64,000 nt of DNA from positions 1,337,501-1,401,500 of the forward strand of contig JALPQD010000088.1 in assembly GCA_023101885.1 (NCBI GenBank), in the 5' to 3' direction. The position numbers were made by a program, and so were the translations under genes. Shown one piece after another: positions 45,420 to 60,319 of this stretch. The notes under the pieces were generated by a model, which made no database searches, was not told where the DNA came from, and saw only the letters and a list, made by a program, of their open reading frames with translations. Each line of letters begins with the position of its first letter. Within the stretch, counting starts at the first letter, position 1. Source of the stretch: Typhlomys cinereus. Its lineage: Eukaryota; Chordata; Mammalia; Rodentia; Platacanthomyidae.

Positions 45420-46730
45420 CTGAGGGGTGCACTGAATTTCATCTGGGTTGCCTTTGATGGCACATGCCTTAGCACTTGCTGGGTATGAATGGTATATCAT
45501 ATGGAAAGCATCCCTCCACCCAATCAGGACCAAGCTTCATCAGTCCCTCAGGGAGGTGTGGGACCTCTTGAATTCTTTGATCTTTCATGGTGAAATGTTG
45601 ATCAGTCAGATCCCGTGCAAGTCTTACAGAAATATACATAGCTATAGTGAGTTCATGGATATAATAGCCCTGCAATGTGCAGAAGACAATGTCAGGTGCT
45701 CTTCATTTGCTCTTCTGGCTCTTACAGTCTTATAGCTTCCTCTTCCTCAATGTTCCCTGAAATTTATGGTAGAGAAGTGGCTTCTTTTTCTCCTCCTTCC
45801 CTTCCTCCTCCCCGTCCCTTTTTCCCCCTCTTCCTCCTCCTCCCCTCCTCCTTCTCTTCCTCCTCCCCCTCCTCCTCCTCCCCTTCTTCCTCCTCTCCCC
45901 TTCCTCCTCCTCTCCCCTTCCTCCTCCTCTCCCCTTCCTCCTCCTCTCCCCTTTCTCCTCCTCCTTATCCTCCTTCTCCTCCTTCTCCTCCTCCTCTTCC
46001 TCCTCCTCCTCCTCCTCCTCCTCCTCCTCCTCCTCCTCCTCCTCCTCCTCCTCTTCTTCTTCTTCTTCTTCTTCTTCTACCTTTTTTGGTTGAGAATTTT
46101 CACTTTTCATTTTCAAACAAAATGGATTCATGTCTTTGTCCCAATCCCATACCTGTCCACATACCTCCTCTCTCACCAACTTCCCTGATTAATCTTGCCT
46201 GCCTGATTAATCTACCCTCCTGTCTCTTTGCATGTGAGGCTTACGGGGCTCTCTTCAGAGTACCTGTGTTGGTAAAGAGATCATATATCTTCTGTAGTAT
46301 ATGTTGTTCTTCAGTGGCCAAAGTCAGCAGGGAAAGGTTCATCTTCTTTTGTTTAGTATTTTCCTCAGAAACACTCTCGAGAACAATTATTTCTTCTAAG
46401 ATCCTCGTTAGTCCTTGGGGGAGTATTTAGATGTTGAACATTATGTACATCTGTTAGTAAAAGTTCTTGTTGCAGTGAGCTTTTGGTGTGGCTGGAGTGT
46501 GTTGCTCAAAAACACCTTACCTCACTTTTAGGCTCTTACAATCTTACCCCCCAGTCTTCCTCAAGGTTCCCTGAGACTTGGTGTGGGAAAGATTTTGATG
46601 GGCTGGGTAAGGATGAGTATTCCAGGTTCTCCAGTATTCTGCATTCTGGCAAGATGCAATTTTCTGCCTTGCTAGTCTTCCATTTTAATAGGTATGTCTT
46701 GGTTGAATTCTGAGAACTTTTGTTATGTGA
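45420..46730 (-). mobile_element. Old L1 3'-UTR pieces around a polypyrimidine tract
   Basis: On the plus strand 'cttctggctcttacagtctt' (45711-45730) and 'tttaggctcttacaatctta' (46528-46547) both match the L1 3'-UTR phrase present at 32320 and 42230. The intervening CT tract corresponds to the polypurine part of such UTRs, here greatly expanded. Two occurrences of the phrase imply two overlapping or nested old copies. Confidence 0.5.
45780..46081. repeat. (TCC)n/(CTT)n polypyrimidine tract, about 300 bp
   Basis: Almost pure C/T on the plus strand: TCC/CTCC mixtures, then about 20 TCC units, then about eight TTC units. It yields open frames of 140-250 codons that encode only Pro/Ser/Leu or poly-Glu; none is a gene. 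Mirror-symmetric purine/pyrimidine DNA of this length can form triplex structures. Confidence 0.95.
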
Positions 46731-46734
46731 GGGT

Positions 46735-47837
46735 TAAATGAGGAATGTTTAGATGGCGTTTTATTATAATTTTTATAGTTAATCTATTACTTCCATTCTA
46801 CTGCTATTTGGATAGGCTTATAGTAGCAGATATGAGTTCTTTGACAATAAGGGGTTTAGGACACATTCAGGTAGTAATTGCTTATCCATGAGTTTTACAT
46901 ACCTCTGTTGTTACCCTAGATTCTTATTACCAGAATTGTACTACTCTGCAGCATTCACAACTGGGTTATGGCCTTGCTTTTCAGATATATCTAAAAGGAT
47001 GCAGCATACTGGATAAATCTACCTGTAGGAAAGGCATAAATCTACCTGTAGGAAAGACCATAGTCATAAAGAAAAGAATAATGTATAGATATAGAATCCT
47101 CTGCCAAGAGATTATTAAATGGTACAATGAACTGCAAGATGTTATTCATGAGCAAAGGTACTGAGACCTGGTGTCAAAAGCAAATTGTTGGCTGATTCAA
47201 ACGAAGTATGCATACATAGATGCTGCTGTAGAAAAGCTGGGGTGAGAACACTATGTAAGAACAGAATGAAAAAATGAAGCTGAAGCAGCTTTTCATTGTC
47301 CTGAAAACTGTGCTGGGCTTTGAGCTGCATTACACAGCAATGGCATGTGTTATAGTTGCGTGTTCAACTGGATTGAGCTATTGAAAGAGTTTAAGAAAGA
47401 CTTCTCTCCTGGCAATGCAGGAGATAATCATGGGACTCATCTCAGCAGCTATTGCACTTTTACCAGGAAGAGTAAGATGGGCTAATTCAGGGACAGTGGA
47501 AAATGAGACATGTGAAAGAATAGGGGACACATTCTGAGAGAAAACAGTAACACTAGTGAGTTCCTTGAATGTGAGGGGTCCAGAGAAAACTATTAAAGAT
47601 GGCTGCAAGTCTTTAGAATGATTCCTCACATGGTCCTTTGACACAGTCTGGTCTCAGCCACTTCCTGGACCTCACCTCACATTATTACCTCTTGTCACTC
47701 CTGGATATAATAACCTCATTGCCCTTCCTGGACCATGGAAAACAATCTGTTAGCTGACACCTTTGTATTCATTCCTTATTGTCCATAAGCAGTCCCCCCT
47801 CCACCCTGGCCCCACCACCACAAGGAACACCATATGT
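46735..47837. other. No gene seen
   Basis: Unassigned. A 22-bp phrase (ataaatctacctgtaggaaa) is duplicated in tandem near 47013-47058. Minus-strand frames at 47142-47644 have no recognisable family. Confidence 0.5.
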
Positions 47838-50571
<2,734 letters not shown>

Positions 50572-50989
50572 AGATATTATTTCCCATATATGCAAAAATT
50601 TGCATCTATGCAAATAGGACCTTGAAATTCTCTCTCTCTTTCTTTCCTCTCTCTGTCTCTCTCTTCTCTCTTTCTCTTCATCAATTTGGTATCACCTTGA
50701 ACATTCTTTCCTTACTATGTAGTATTACTATTTGATATATTGTTTTTTAATTTGGCTCTTTTTTTGTACTTCTCTTAAAGATCACTCAAATACAAAATTT
50801 CTGAGGTTCTGTCTTTTATGCTTATTGTTTCAACCTGAAAATCTGTGAGACCATATTTCAATAATTTCTATTTTGGCTAAGTCATTGAATTGTGTTTCTA
50901 CCAAAAACTGAATCACAAATTTAGATGAATCCTAATTCTTTTACTTTTATTTTGGATGCCTAAATATGTTATCTACATACTTAAGACTG

Positions 50990-51034
<45 letters not shown>

Positions 51035-51819
51035 TTGGGCACACACACAAACACATTAACATTCCCAGTAGGTGACCCATCTTTTTGAACTTGACTCTTT
51101 GAAATTTACTGAAACCTGGATCACTGCTCTTGTGATTTGCTGAACTTGTATTAAATGCCTGCCTTAATACTAGATCTAAGCAGATACTTGCTCTGACAAT
51201 GTTTGAAGCAAGCTACAGAAGCATTGAGATCTAAGAAGGGACCTGGCTGTGTTTACAGAATGGGAAGCCTTCCAATACAGTTAGTAATGACTAGAACAAG
51301 CATGGAATTGAAAACTAGACTAGTACTAGAGGGAGAAAGGAATCCCAAAGGCTTGACTGACACATGCCTGCAATCAATTCCACCTAGGAGCACAACAATT
51401 CTAGCTCCCTGGATTTGAAGGCATTTTCTTCTACCATGATTAAAAAAATAACAAACAACACATATCTGTTAAAAAAGCTTCAGGGATATCCAAGATGTCA
51501 TCTCTTTGTGGTCTGCCACTGGCATTATCTGGGACCTCTGAGAAGAGATACCACTGGAAATTTAAATTGTCTCCCAGCCATACATGAACCCATGCCAATT
51601 TGCTGAAAATAAATTCACCAAATTAAATTAGTGGAAATCAGTTTGCCACATGGCAACACTGCCAAGCCCCATCTTTCTAATGAATACTTTGCTAAATGAC
51701 TGATTTAGCAAATTTATGAAATTTGGTAATTATAATTTTTGGAAATAAACACAACGATTTAAGAGCTTGAATAGGAGCAGTGTAAAGGCTAGACAAGTAC
51801 ATCCAATTTACGTGCCGCT
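50572..51819. other. No gene seen; CT-rich tract (50626-50683) and (CA)n (50990-51031)
   Basis: The CT tract and a run of about 18 CA units are the only clear structures. Open frames at 51203-51606 have no recognisable features. Confidence 0.55.
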
Positions 51820-51834
51820 ACTGAGATATAATCT

Positions 51835-52126
51835 TTTTTAATTTTTATTATTATTTATTATTTATTCAGTTGTGCGTGCATGTGTGTGTGTGCGTGCATG
51901 CATGTGTGTGCGTGTATATAGAATCATGGACGAATTCAGGAACCACCAAGAACGCCTTCACCTCCTCGTTTACTCTGCCCGGGGATTCACAGGCTCCGCC
52001 CTACCAGGCCAGAAGCGCAGGCCGCCCCCACTTCTGTCCAGCGTCTATACGTGGGGTCTAGGATCCGAACTCAGGACCTCCGCCTGCAAGGCAGAGGCTT
52101 AACCCCTGAGCCACCTCTCCAGCCCC
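51835..52126 (-). mobile_element. Young-subfamily tRNA-derived SINE
   Basis: Minus-strand copy with complete head and body. The flanking duplication is imperfect: actgagatataat at 51820-51832 against actgaggtataat at 52127-52139. The two ORFs across it are read-through. Confidence 0.9.
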
Positions 52127-52139
52127 ACTGAGGTATAAT

Positions 52140-52959
52140 TTTACAAACATTACAGCTCATATATTAGTATAAAATCCTAAACATGGCCTAAATATCAATT
52201 CTTACACCACTTTTAAATAGCTCTTTCAAACTCTAAATTGTATGTTCAGCAACCAAAGTGTCAACATCACTTCATTAGGGAAATTTTGAGATTCAGATGA
52301 TTAACAAAGCAAAAAACTTTTGGTTTAGTTTCCTTCTCTTTAACAGCACTAAGATTCTTTTTCAATTTCAGGTGGAGTTTCCAGCTCATTTGCTATATCT
52401 GGAAATTATTTGCCACAGTTTATTACATGATATGGTGGGTCTTATCACTTCCTAGTCTATTTCTAGTCATAGAGTCAATTATGGCTTCACCTTCGGGGCT
52501 TCCATGCCTTGCTTCCTCACTTAGACATTTTCCAGCTTTGATAGTGAATCTCTGCCCTAATAGGTAGCATGTCAATGCTTCCCATTGTTTCTTGTTAGAA
52601 ACCGAACTTTCAGCATTTCATAAATGATGTGATTCAGCTTCTGGAAGATTTTGGATGTTATTTTTTACTTTCCAAATTTAAAGCATGTCAGTTATACTGG
52701 ATTATTTTTGGCAACTGTCACCTTAAGCTAAATTTACCATTCTCATTAACAAGCAAATAATACCTATGTATATATGTATGCTAGAGACTTGCATGTGTTT
52801 TTGTAACTACATAGATTCTGTAACAATTATAATCCTTCTTGGTGTCCATTCTCATTAAAACTGTCAATCAATCTAACAAATCAGTTGTCAAAGTTTTCTA
52901 TAATATTTGTATTTGGTGAATTTGACAATAATCAGAAGTTGGAAAACTGAGCGCTTGAA
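52140..52959. other. No gene seen
   Basis: AT-rich unassigned sequence. Confidence 0.5.
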
Positions 52960-52972
52960 AAATGGCTTTCAG

Positions 52973-53567
52973 CAAAACTGAAAACAACAACAAACCATAA
53001 TTCAGAACATCAGAGACTCTACATTAATCACCTGGAACCAGACCAGCCAATCTCTCCCCATCTTAAAGCTCGGGAAATTTGCGGAAAAGGAGATGGTAAG
53101 ATTATAAGAGCCTAAAGATGAGGTGGAACAATGATACCCAAGATTCTCCACACAAGTTAGGGCTGAAGTAATCATAATAGGATTTTGCATGACCTGTGCA
53201 ATGACTGACATATCAATGACCCATCCCTCCCCAAAGTTTAGCATGGATCATAGGCACTAGGATTAGAGGCAAGGGATTGACAGTCACAATAGTGTTTGTA
53301 TACTAAAGGGGAGTACAAGAAAGGGTTCTAGGCAATGTTACTGAGTCCTTACACCTCGTTAGAGTGGAGGGCACAGAAGAAGTTTGACATTCACACTGAA
53401 AGATGCTCCAGGGATTGGAGGTGGGTGGAGGGGGACACTGGGAGAAAAGGAAGGAGAGGGATGAAAGGAAGTGGAAAAGGGGGAAGGGAGCAAATGGGAC
53501 CGGGAAGGGGTGGAGGGAGGGAAAGGATTACAGTACCTATTAAGTTTGTATGAGTGGGTAAAAAAAT
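52973..53567 (+). mobile_element. LINE-1 3'-UTR-only insertion, plus strand
   Basis: The sense polypurine 3' UTR matches the complement of 41761-42372 and 31894-32420, for example 'taagattataagagcctaaa'. It ends in an A-rich tail (gtaaaaaaataaa). The duplication aaatggctttcag occurs at 52960-52972 and 53568-53580, bounding the insertion. The ORFs inside it (53002-53553) are not genes. Confidence 0.88.
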
Positions 53568-53579
53568 AAATGGCTTTCA

Positions 53580-54515
53580 GGGCTGTAAAGATGGCTCAGG
53601 AGTTAAGTGAGGGTCTTGCAAACAGAAGGTTTGGAGTTCAGATCCCAGATCCCACGTAAAAAACAGAAATACAAATGGTGGGTGTAGCCTGGGAAATCCG
53701 ATGTAGGGAATACTCAAACTAGAGATCTCCATTTCTTGAAGACAGATGCCAAAGGCATTCATTCCTCACAGTCTCAGTTTTAGTGTGTCTCCTTTGTTAG
53801 CATAGTTATTTTCCTCCTATGCCAGCCTATGCCAGCATAGTCGTAGGCTGACTCGTGTTGACTTTCCACAAGGGGCAGCCATGGATCTTGTCCTGTCTCA
53901 AATTGGGATCAAGGGCAGAAGTGTTTTTTTACATATTCCTTCCTGATTTTTGGAGGCCATTCACATGAATTAGCACATCTAAGGATGGACACAGAGCTTT
54001 ATCATTGTAATTGTATCATCAAGTTCCTGACTTATCAGCAGTCTGTTCATTCCCCATAAAGAATGAGGCCATTAGGGCATATTAACATGTCTAAGGATTG
54101 GCAGGGCATGTCTGTGTTGGTCCCACCTATTGTTAACTTTGCAGGACATGATATCAACGCTCTATGCAGTTTATAGACATCACCCCCTGTTTCATGGTAT
54201 TAAAAAGGATTAATCTCCATAATAAACTTCATTTGGTTTTTGGCTTTTCCAAAATCCACTCTTAACCAAGCCTGGTGAATTCTTGCTGATCCCACTCTGG
54301 TACCTATCAGGATTGCGAGGTAAGTGTGGAGGTCACCAAATCCTGCAATATCAGAATGAAGCAAGGAGGTAGAAGCAATCCAGAATGATTCCCGAAGTCA
54401 TCCTTGGTCTTCCACAGGGACACACAGTGCACAAACAGAGCTCACACACATATAAAATAAAATAAAATAAAATAAAATAAAATAAAATAAAATAAAATAA
54501 AATAAAATAAAATAA
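53580..54515 (+). mobile_element. Old-subfamily tRNA-derived SINE, split by a solo LTR, with (AAAAT)n tail
   Basis: The head (GGGCTGTAAAGATGGCTCAG) and B box run to about 53701. The rest of the body ('agaatgattcccgaagtcat', 'tccacagggacacacagtgc') resumes at about 54348, followed by about 12 AAAAT units (54452-54515). The two halves join to match the complement of the copies at 40789 and 58731. Confidence 0.78.
53702..54347 (+). mobile_element. Solo LTR of a different retrovirus family
   Basis: The unit of about 646 bp runs from TGTAGG to CCTGCA and interrupts a SINE. It has a TATA-like box (TATTAAAAAG near 54198) about 20 bp before AATAAA (54221-54226), the layout of an LTR promoter/R region in plus orientation. 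I do not see a clean target duplication, so the ends are uncertain by about 20 bp. Sequence differs from the LTRs at 2966 and 7708. Confidence 0.6.
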
Positions 54516-54519
54516 ATTA

Positions 54520-55010
54520 CTTTCAATGGATTGTAGTTAAGTCATAGCATACTTTCCTGCCATGCCTTAAATTCAGCACTGCTAAAAGAAAAAGAGCTGT
54601 AAACAATTTATTTTGTTTGAGTTGGCAACTTGATAAACTAGTTAATAGCCAAAGTCCATTTCTGGGAGTAATTGTAGTAATAACATCCCATCTGAAAAAA
54701 ATCTTTACAGAGAATCTTAACGGAATCTTTCCATGACAAGCTAGATATATCGTTCTAGTTAGACAAATGTGTCTATTTCAAGACTCCAGTTACTTCGGAA
54801 GTAAAGGTGAAATCAGTCTTCCAGCTGGGTTCTATCATGACTTGGCTACTACCGGAAGACAGGTGTACTGAAGAAGGCACATGGACATGAGATGTAGAAA
54901 ACTAATTTGAAGAAATTGAAGACTACAGATAGCATAAAACAGAAACAAGGAACACTAGTCCCAATTATCTCTGAGGTCAATCTCTGTTTATAGCTCAGTA
55001 TGCCTCAGTA
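54520..55010. other. No gene seen
   Basis: AT-rich unassigned sequence. Confidence 0.5.
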
Positions 55011-55116
55011 TTCAGTAAAGAATAAGGAGGATCAATTTCTATGGTGGTCTGGATTAGCATTCTGAATATTTTTGCTGTATTAAACAATGCATGAATGCTC
55101 ATTTGTCCATCTTGGA
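55011..55116 (+). repeat. Left arm of a 68-bp inverted repeat, with a 38-bp insertion
   Basis: Positions 55011-55032 and 55071-55116 together match the complement of 55801-55868 at 66 of 68 positions. The 38 bp between (55033-55070) have no counterpart in the right arm. Confidence 0.9.
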
Positions 55117-55800
55117 GAAAAATTTGATCTGTATGTCTTAGATCAAGTAGATTTTCCAGTGTGCAAGTAATAAATATTTCTGTGGAGTAAACTGGTTAGT
55201 TTCACATTTCTGTCACTAAGGTTTGTAGGTTGAATATCTTCCAAGGACTTATAGTCTTCCAAGGACTATACGTTAAAGACTTCCTTTGTCACATTATTGA
55301 GAGATGACGGAAGGTCTAGGAGAAAGGATGGGTGGGAAGTCCTTAGGTCAATAAGCATTCTTTGAGAACAGATTTGGGGACTCTAACCTTTTCCTCTTAA
55401 TCTCTTTCATGTCTCATAATGAAGTACGAGGAATCTCTTCTGCCGCATAATTTCACCATAAGGTGTGTTTTTATCATGTGTCCAAATAAATACATTGATC
55501 TGTACTGTGATACAGCTATTCTGTGATAGCTATTGAAAGTTAACCAACACAGTCATCTTCAGAACAAATATTGACAATGTAAGACTTTAGGAAAGTCATA
55601 AAATAGTGAGAATTCTTAATCCTAGAGCTTATGTTCATTGGCCAAGTGAAAACTCTTAAAGTGCATTGTCATCTCCAAGGGACCAACTTGAAGTTAAACT
55701 TAAATTTAATACTTTACAGCAACCTCACATTTTTGGCAACCTTTGGCTAGCAAGAGATGAAACAGATGCTGAGAAAACAATCATGAAAGTAAAGTTTTTA
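55117..55800. other. Spacer within the inverted repeat; no gene
   Basis: No open frame of note. A fragment near 55520-55550 ('gatagctattgaaagttaac') faintly resembles the ends of the repeats at 18125/30229. Confidence 0.45.
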
Positions 55801-55868
55801 TCCAAGATGGACAGATGAGCATTCATGCATTGTTTAATACAGCAAAATCCTCCTTATTCCTTACTGAA
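55801..55868 (-). repeat. Right arm of the 68-bp inverted repeat
   Basis: Its complement reads TTCAGTAAGGAATAAGGAGG, then through the phrase 'ctgtattaaacaatgcatga' to CATCTTGGA, pairing with the left arm at 55011-55116 across 684 bp of unassigned AT-rich DNA. Confidence 0.9.
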
Positions 55869-56194
55869 AACTTTCTTCCCAAACAATCTTATATTAAAGT
55901 TTTGTAATCTAAAAGTACTTAGTTTAGAGAGGACACATTTATTTTTTTCCCCACACTGAGGTTTTCTAATCTGAAAAGAGTTCACCTTGTAGGATGTGGA
56001 ACAGAGTACCACTGGCAACCTTACAGCACCACACTGAACAGAGAGAAGCTTGTTGATTATTTATGTGTATTGTAAGTTAATCTAGACACATAATCTTAAC
56101 AGTTAATAATTACAATAGATCTAGACAAATATATTGTTGAACAAATAAATAAAACCAGCACAGTGAAAGTTCTTATGCGTTTTTATTGCATTGT

Positions 56195-56610
56195 TGCTGA
56201 TAAAGATTACTACCAAACTGCTTAAGGGAGCAAGGGGTTTATTATCTTATGATAGTCCAGTTATAGTTCTTAGTCCAGCTTGACAAGAGAGCTCACACAT
56301 ACCAGGACCAAGGGAACTGGCCCCACCATCACCACATAATGGCTAAGAGAGAGACAATCCTTACTTGCCAGACCAGCATGTCTGGCCAGGTGTACACAAG
56401 GATGCCTCCCTTCTCCAACAGTTCGCTGTATTGTATTCACCTACCTGGAGCATAGTCCCACCCACAATGGGTTAGCCCCATCCACTAAATAGGTTTGCTC
56501 TGGGCTTAACTATCACTTCTCTACAAATGTGCCCAGAGCTCAAACCCCCAGCCATCAAGTTGACACATGCTGATATTTTGAAATCACATCTTGGCTGAAC
56601 TTATGTGATG
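56195..56610 (+). repeat. Old interspersed repeat
   Basis: 'gttgctgataaagattacta', 'gcaaggggtttattatctta', 'cccacccacaatgggttagc' and 'caagttgacacatgctgata' follow a common rodent repeat and match the type seen at 2262 and 19505. Fairly complete; family not named. Confidence 0.55.
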
Positions 56611-56614
56611 CCAT

Positions 56615-58710
56615 CGTAACCCACCATTAAAAGAAAAATCAACAAGCATCATCAAGTGTAAAGACTACTATGCATGCAGCTAGGAGTCAAAAAGTATAAG
56701 AATTTGTGCCACATTGATGTTTTCAGAAAATAAATTTCAACTACTAATATATCATTTGTATTGCATTGTCCTATAATCTTAATTAACAAAGTCTTTGGTC
56801 ATATAGACTTGACAATCTATAGGCAGAGGAACAACATACATTTCAGAAACAGATGATTGCAATCACCATAAAAAGCAATATAATAGCCTCTGAGGAAAAT
56901 AGGGCAAGGAAATATAAATTGTTGTAGGTAGGAATGCTACTACACATTTTTTCAATGTCTAATGTTGTAATTAATATGCTTGATAACCTATTCTAGCTCT
57001 GTTTCATCCATCCCTTCATTCATTTAACCACAAGGCTGATACATATCACACATATATATAGGGCTCCTTCTGATTTCTTACCTTGCCTAGACTCTCTTCA
57101 CTATAAATGAAACTTCACTTTCTTCACCCTTTGAGAAATATGTCTGATCAAGAATTTCTACTCTGAGTAGTGAAAGTTTTAGGCACTTTCCATCTCCATA
57201 TCCTAATCTGTTTTCTCTGTGATTTTCACATTACTTTCTGGAAAATCTCTTCTAATCTATTTATTGTATCTATTGCCTTTTTTTATTGTGTTTCTATCCT
57301 GCTGGAATATTAAAAAGATATTGTATAGAATTGTGTCTATGTTGCAGGAGGCTTTTCACCTATTTGAGTCAAAATAGCTATTTAATACCTATACAAAGAG
57401 ATGTGTTCTAAAAATGATGAGACTAGACAATATTACTGGCATCAAAAGTGTGATAGTTATGAGAAAGCTAATGGCTTTTGCTAAGGATAAAATGAACATT
57501 TTCTTGAATAAAAATGCAAAACAGAGAAGACAGATAAAGATGTTTAGAATTAAAAAATGCAATATTTTCAAATATATATGGAGATATAAAACATATGCAG
57601 ATAGACCCTGTACCAAGCAAGGCAGAGAATAATATGTTGTTGTGCTTCACTCAGCAAAGGCAGTGGATGTTTGTTGCATACAGAAAGTGAAGAACAATTT
57701 GAAGAATTCGGTAAGATATGCAAATGATGGTAAACAACAAAGAAATGATCAAAGCACCACTAGACAATTTATTTGCAAGGTATTTAATTTGACATGCTAA
57801 GCAATTAAGTATGACATTACGGATCCTGAACACCTTACAAAAAAATCCAGAGTTAACTATGTTGAGGAGTGGACTCATGCATTTAAATCACATTAACTTA
57901 TGAATTCATGAAGAATGCATATCAGAAATATGAGACATCACATCACTCTCTGACTATGAATACAAAACTGAAAATCACACAGATCTTACACTATTAGTTC
58001 TTACATTTACGTTAGCAGTACATATGTAAGGGAAAATTTCAATGTGATATAGAGTCATAAGAATTTTTCAGAGAGTACTGAAGAAAGTACAGTTTGCCAT
58101 TGTACTAAAGAGAAGCTTGAAATTAATAGCTGATGATAATTGAGATACATATTAAAGGTTTAAATTTCATCTTAACTGGAAAACAGAAAATTTATGTAGA
58201 TAGAAGAGCAAACGAAGACACATTAGGAAGTGATGATATTGGGTGACATTTTGTCAGAACAAGAAGTAATTACATTGCAGAAAACAGCATAATAAATATG
58301 AGTTCACTAAAATCTCAAAAAGATATGTTGGAGCTCTAACTAACCCCTATTATAGCAATCTGAAACCTCATTTGAGAATAGGTTTTCCAGAAAGAATCCC
58401 ATTGTAAGTAGATCACTAGAACAGTATATAATCCACCGTTATTGGTGTTTTTCTTCAAAAACAATCTGTTTTGCATTCATACATGTTCACAGGAAAATTC
58501 CTGTGAGCATGAAAATAATTTGTAACAATGGTTTTACAAAGTTAAATGTGCAGCAGTCTATAGGAAGCTGGGAGACAGACATGAAGCAGTTTCCTCAGAG
58601 GGGAAACCCTGTGTCTATTCACCTTGAGTTCACATTTCTAGTTTCTAGACAATTCATTTCTGTTTAGCTAGTTTGTTTCTTGTTCTTTCTTATAGCAGCC
58701 TTAGAAAATG
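56615..58710. other. No gene seen; AT-rich desert
   Basis: Open frames at 57389-57878 on both strands overlap each other in AT-rich sequence and show no family features. Confidence 0.5.
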
Positions 58711-58730
58711 AACACTGAAGATATATTTTT

Positions 58731-59000
58731 ATGTTATTTATTTATTGTGTGTGTGTGTGTGTGTGTGCATATGCGCGCATCAGACAGCACTGTGTGTCCC
58801 TGTGCAGAACAAATCAGGAATCATCCTGGATTATTTCTTCCTCCTAGCTGCACTCTTGGATTTCCCAGGCTCTGCCTAGCAGGGTCAAAAGTGCAGGCCA
58901 CCACCATTTCCACCTGGCGTTTTTATGTGGGCCCTGGAATCTGAACTCAGGAACTTCTGCTTGTGAGACAGTCTTAACCCCTGAGCCATCTCTCCAGCCC
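58731..59000 (-). mobile_element. Old-subfamily tRNA-derived SINE
   Basis: The plus strand has (TG)n, 'gtccctgtgcagaacaaatc', 'ggaatcatcctggattattt' and ends 'ctgagccatctctccagccc'. Flanks ctgaagatatatttttatgtta and ctgaatatatttttgtatgtta (starting 58715 and 59001) form an imperfect duplication. Confidence 0.85.
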
Positions 59001-59004
59001 CTGA

Positions 59005-59775
59005 ATATATTTTTGTATGTTACAGAAAACAAAGATGGAAAGGTTTGGAGGGTTTAGTGCATTACCTAGCTTCTCAAAGAGTGTACAGAGGTTGTATTTT
59101 AAAAATGTGTCCATGAAGCCTACAATGTAAGTGAAATGAGTTTAAATTTCAGACAACCTTTAAATTCTGGCAACCTTGAGAAAGATTTCTATATAAAACA
59201 GAGTAGCTGAGAAGTCAAGAAACTAGCAATGAAATTATTGTAATTATATAGATGTAAACCAATGAAGGACTCAAAGAAGAAAAAGTAGAAACAAGATACA
59301 GAGGTGGTTTGTGCAGAAATCAAGTAAATAAAGTATATTAAATTTAAATATTAATGAGCTATGTTTGGGAAGACAATTAAAACATTAGGTGTGACTTCAT
59401 CTAAAGAGGGTAAAAATGGTAGCACCGGATTTATAAACAAGATAATAATCATGATCTAAAGATAAGAAAGTAAATGCATTTGTATACATATAACATAGTA
59501 TACATTTTTATACTATGCAATGGTCTTCAGTGTAAAAAAAAGTGGCCTTGGAAGTATTTACTAATGAGGCTTGAGCTAGATAAAAATGTGAGAAAATTTA
59601 AATTTTGTAAATATAAGCTACAATAATAGTAGTAAAAAGAGATACACTAATTGTATTTGGAGAAGGTCTCAAGGAAGAAGCATGGCAAAAAGTCATACCT
59701 AAAATTATTAGAACACTTCAGCCATGATGTGGCATTAAGAAGATAATAGCCTTAAATAGGACAAGAAACAGTGTT
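59005..59775. other. No gene seen
   Basis: AT-rich unassigned sequence. Confidence 0.5.
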
Positions 59776-59779
59776 TTAT

Positions 59780-59960
59780 AATACAATACTTAGCCAGCGA
59801 TACTTATCAGCACTTGTCACCTGGTCTCTTGACATGAATTCAATTCCCACAGCCCACATGACGGAAAGAGAGAAAGACTTCAGCAAGTTATACTCCGATC
59901 TCCACACACTCTGGCATCTCCCTCCAAAGAGAAAATATGAAACATTTTCCAGATATAAAA
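59780..59960 (+). mobile_element. Degraded B3-like SINE
   Basis: 'atacttatcagcacttgtca', 'tgaattcaattcccacagcc' and 'tatactccgatctccacaca' follow the B3 order of B box, acccacatgg and 'tcctctgacctccacac'. The 78-codon ORF at 59771 is read-through. Confidence 0.5.
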
Positions 59961-60319
59961 TTACTCAAAATATACAATATTCCCTTAGGTCTAACAATAA
60001 CAGATGATAACATTTTCACTGGGTACATATTAATGTACATAATGGTAGATATCTCACAGACATTACTAGCATATCCTTAAAGACATTTCTAAAGACAAAA
60101 AATATTACAAAAATATTATAATGAAATAAGTTGCTGTCCCAAAAGATTCATCTTATTCTCAGTATTTATCTAATGAAATTTTTTAAGTATCAAAGTAAAA
60201 ATTACAGCTTGGTCTTGATGAGTTCATACTTAGAGAACAATTTCTCAAAGTATATAGATTTTGGTAATGTGATTTTGATTTCATCAATACATAGAATCTT
60301 TTAAAACTATTTTTCTTAA

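Noticed and set aside
45675..46430. 251-codon frame with a Pro/Leu-rich middle and a 149-codon poly-Glu frame opposite
   Set aside because: Translation of the polypyrimidine tract and flanking L1 remnants.
54452..54515. Regular tandem array considered as a CRISPR-like or satellite array
   Set aside because: Pure AAAAT pentamers without spacers, forming the tail of a SINE.
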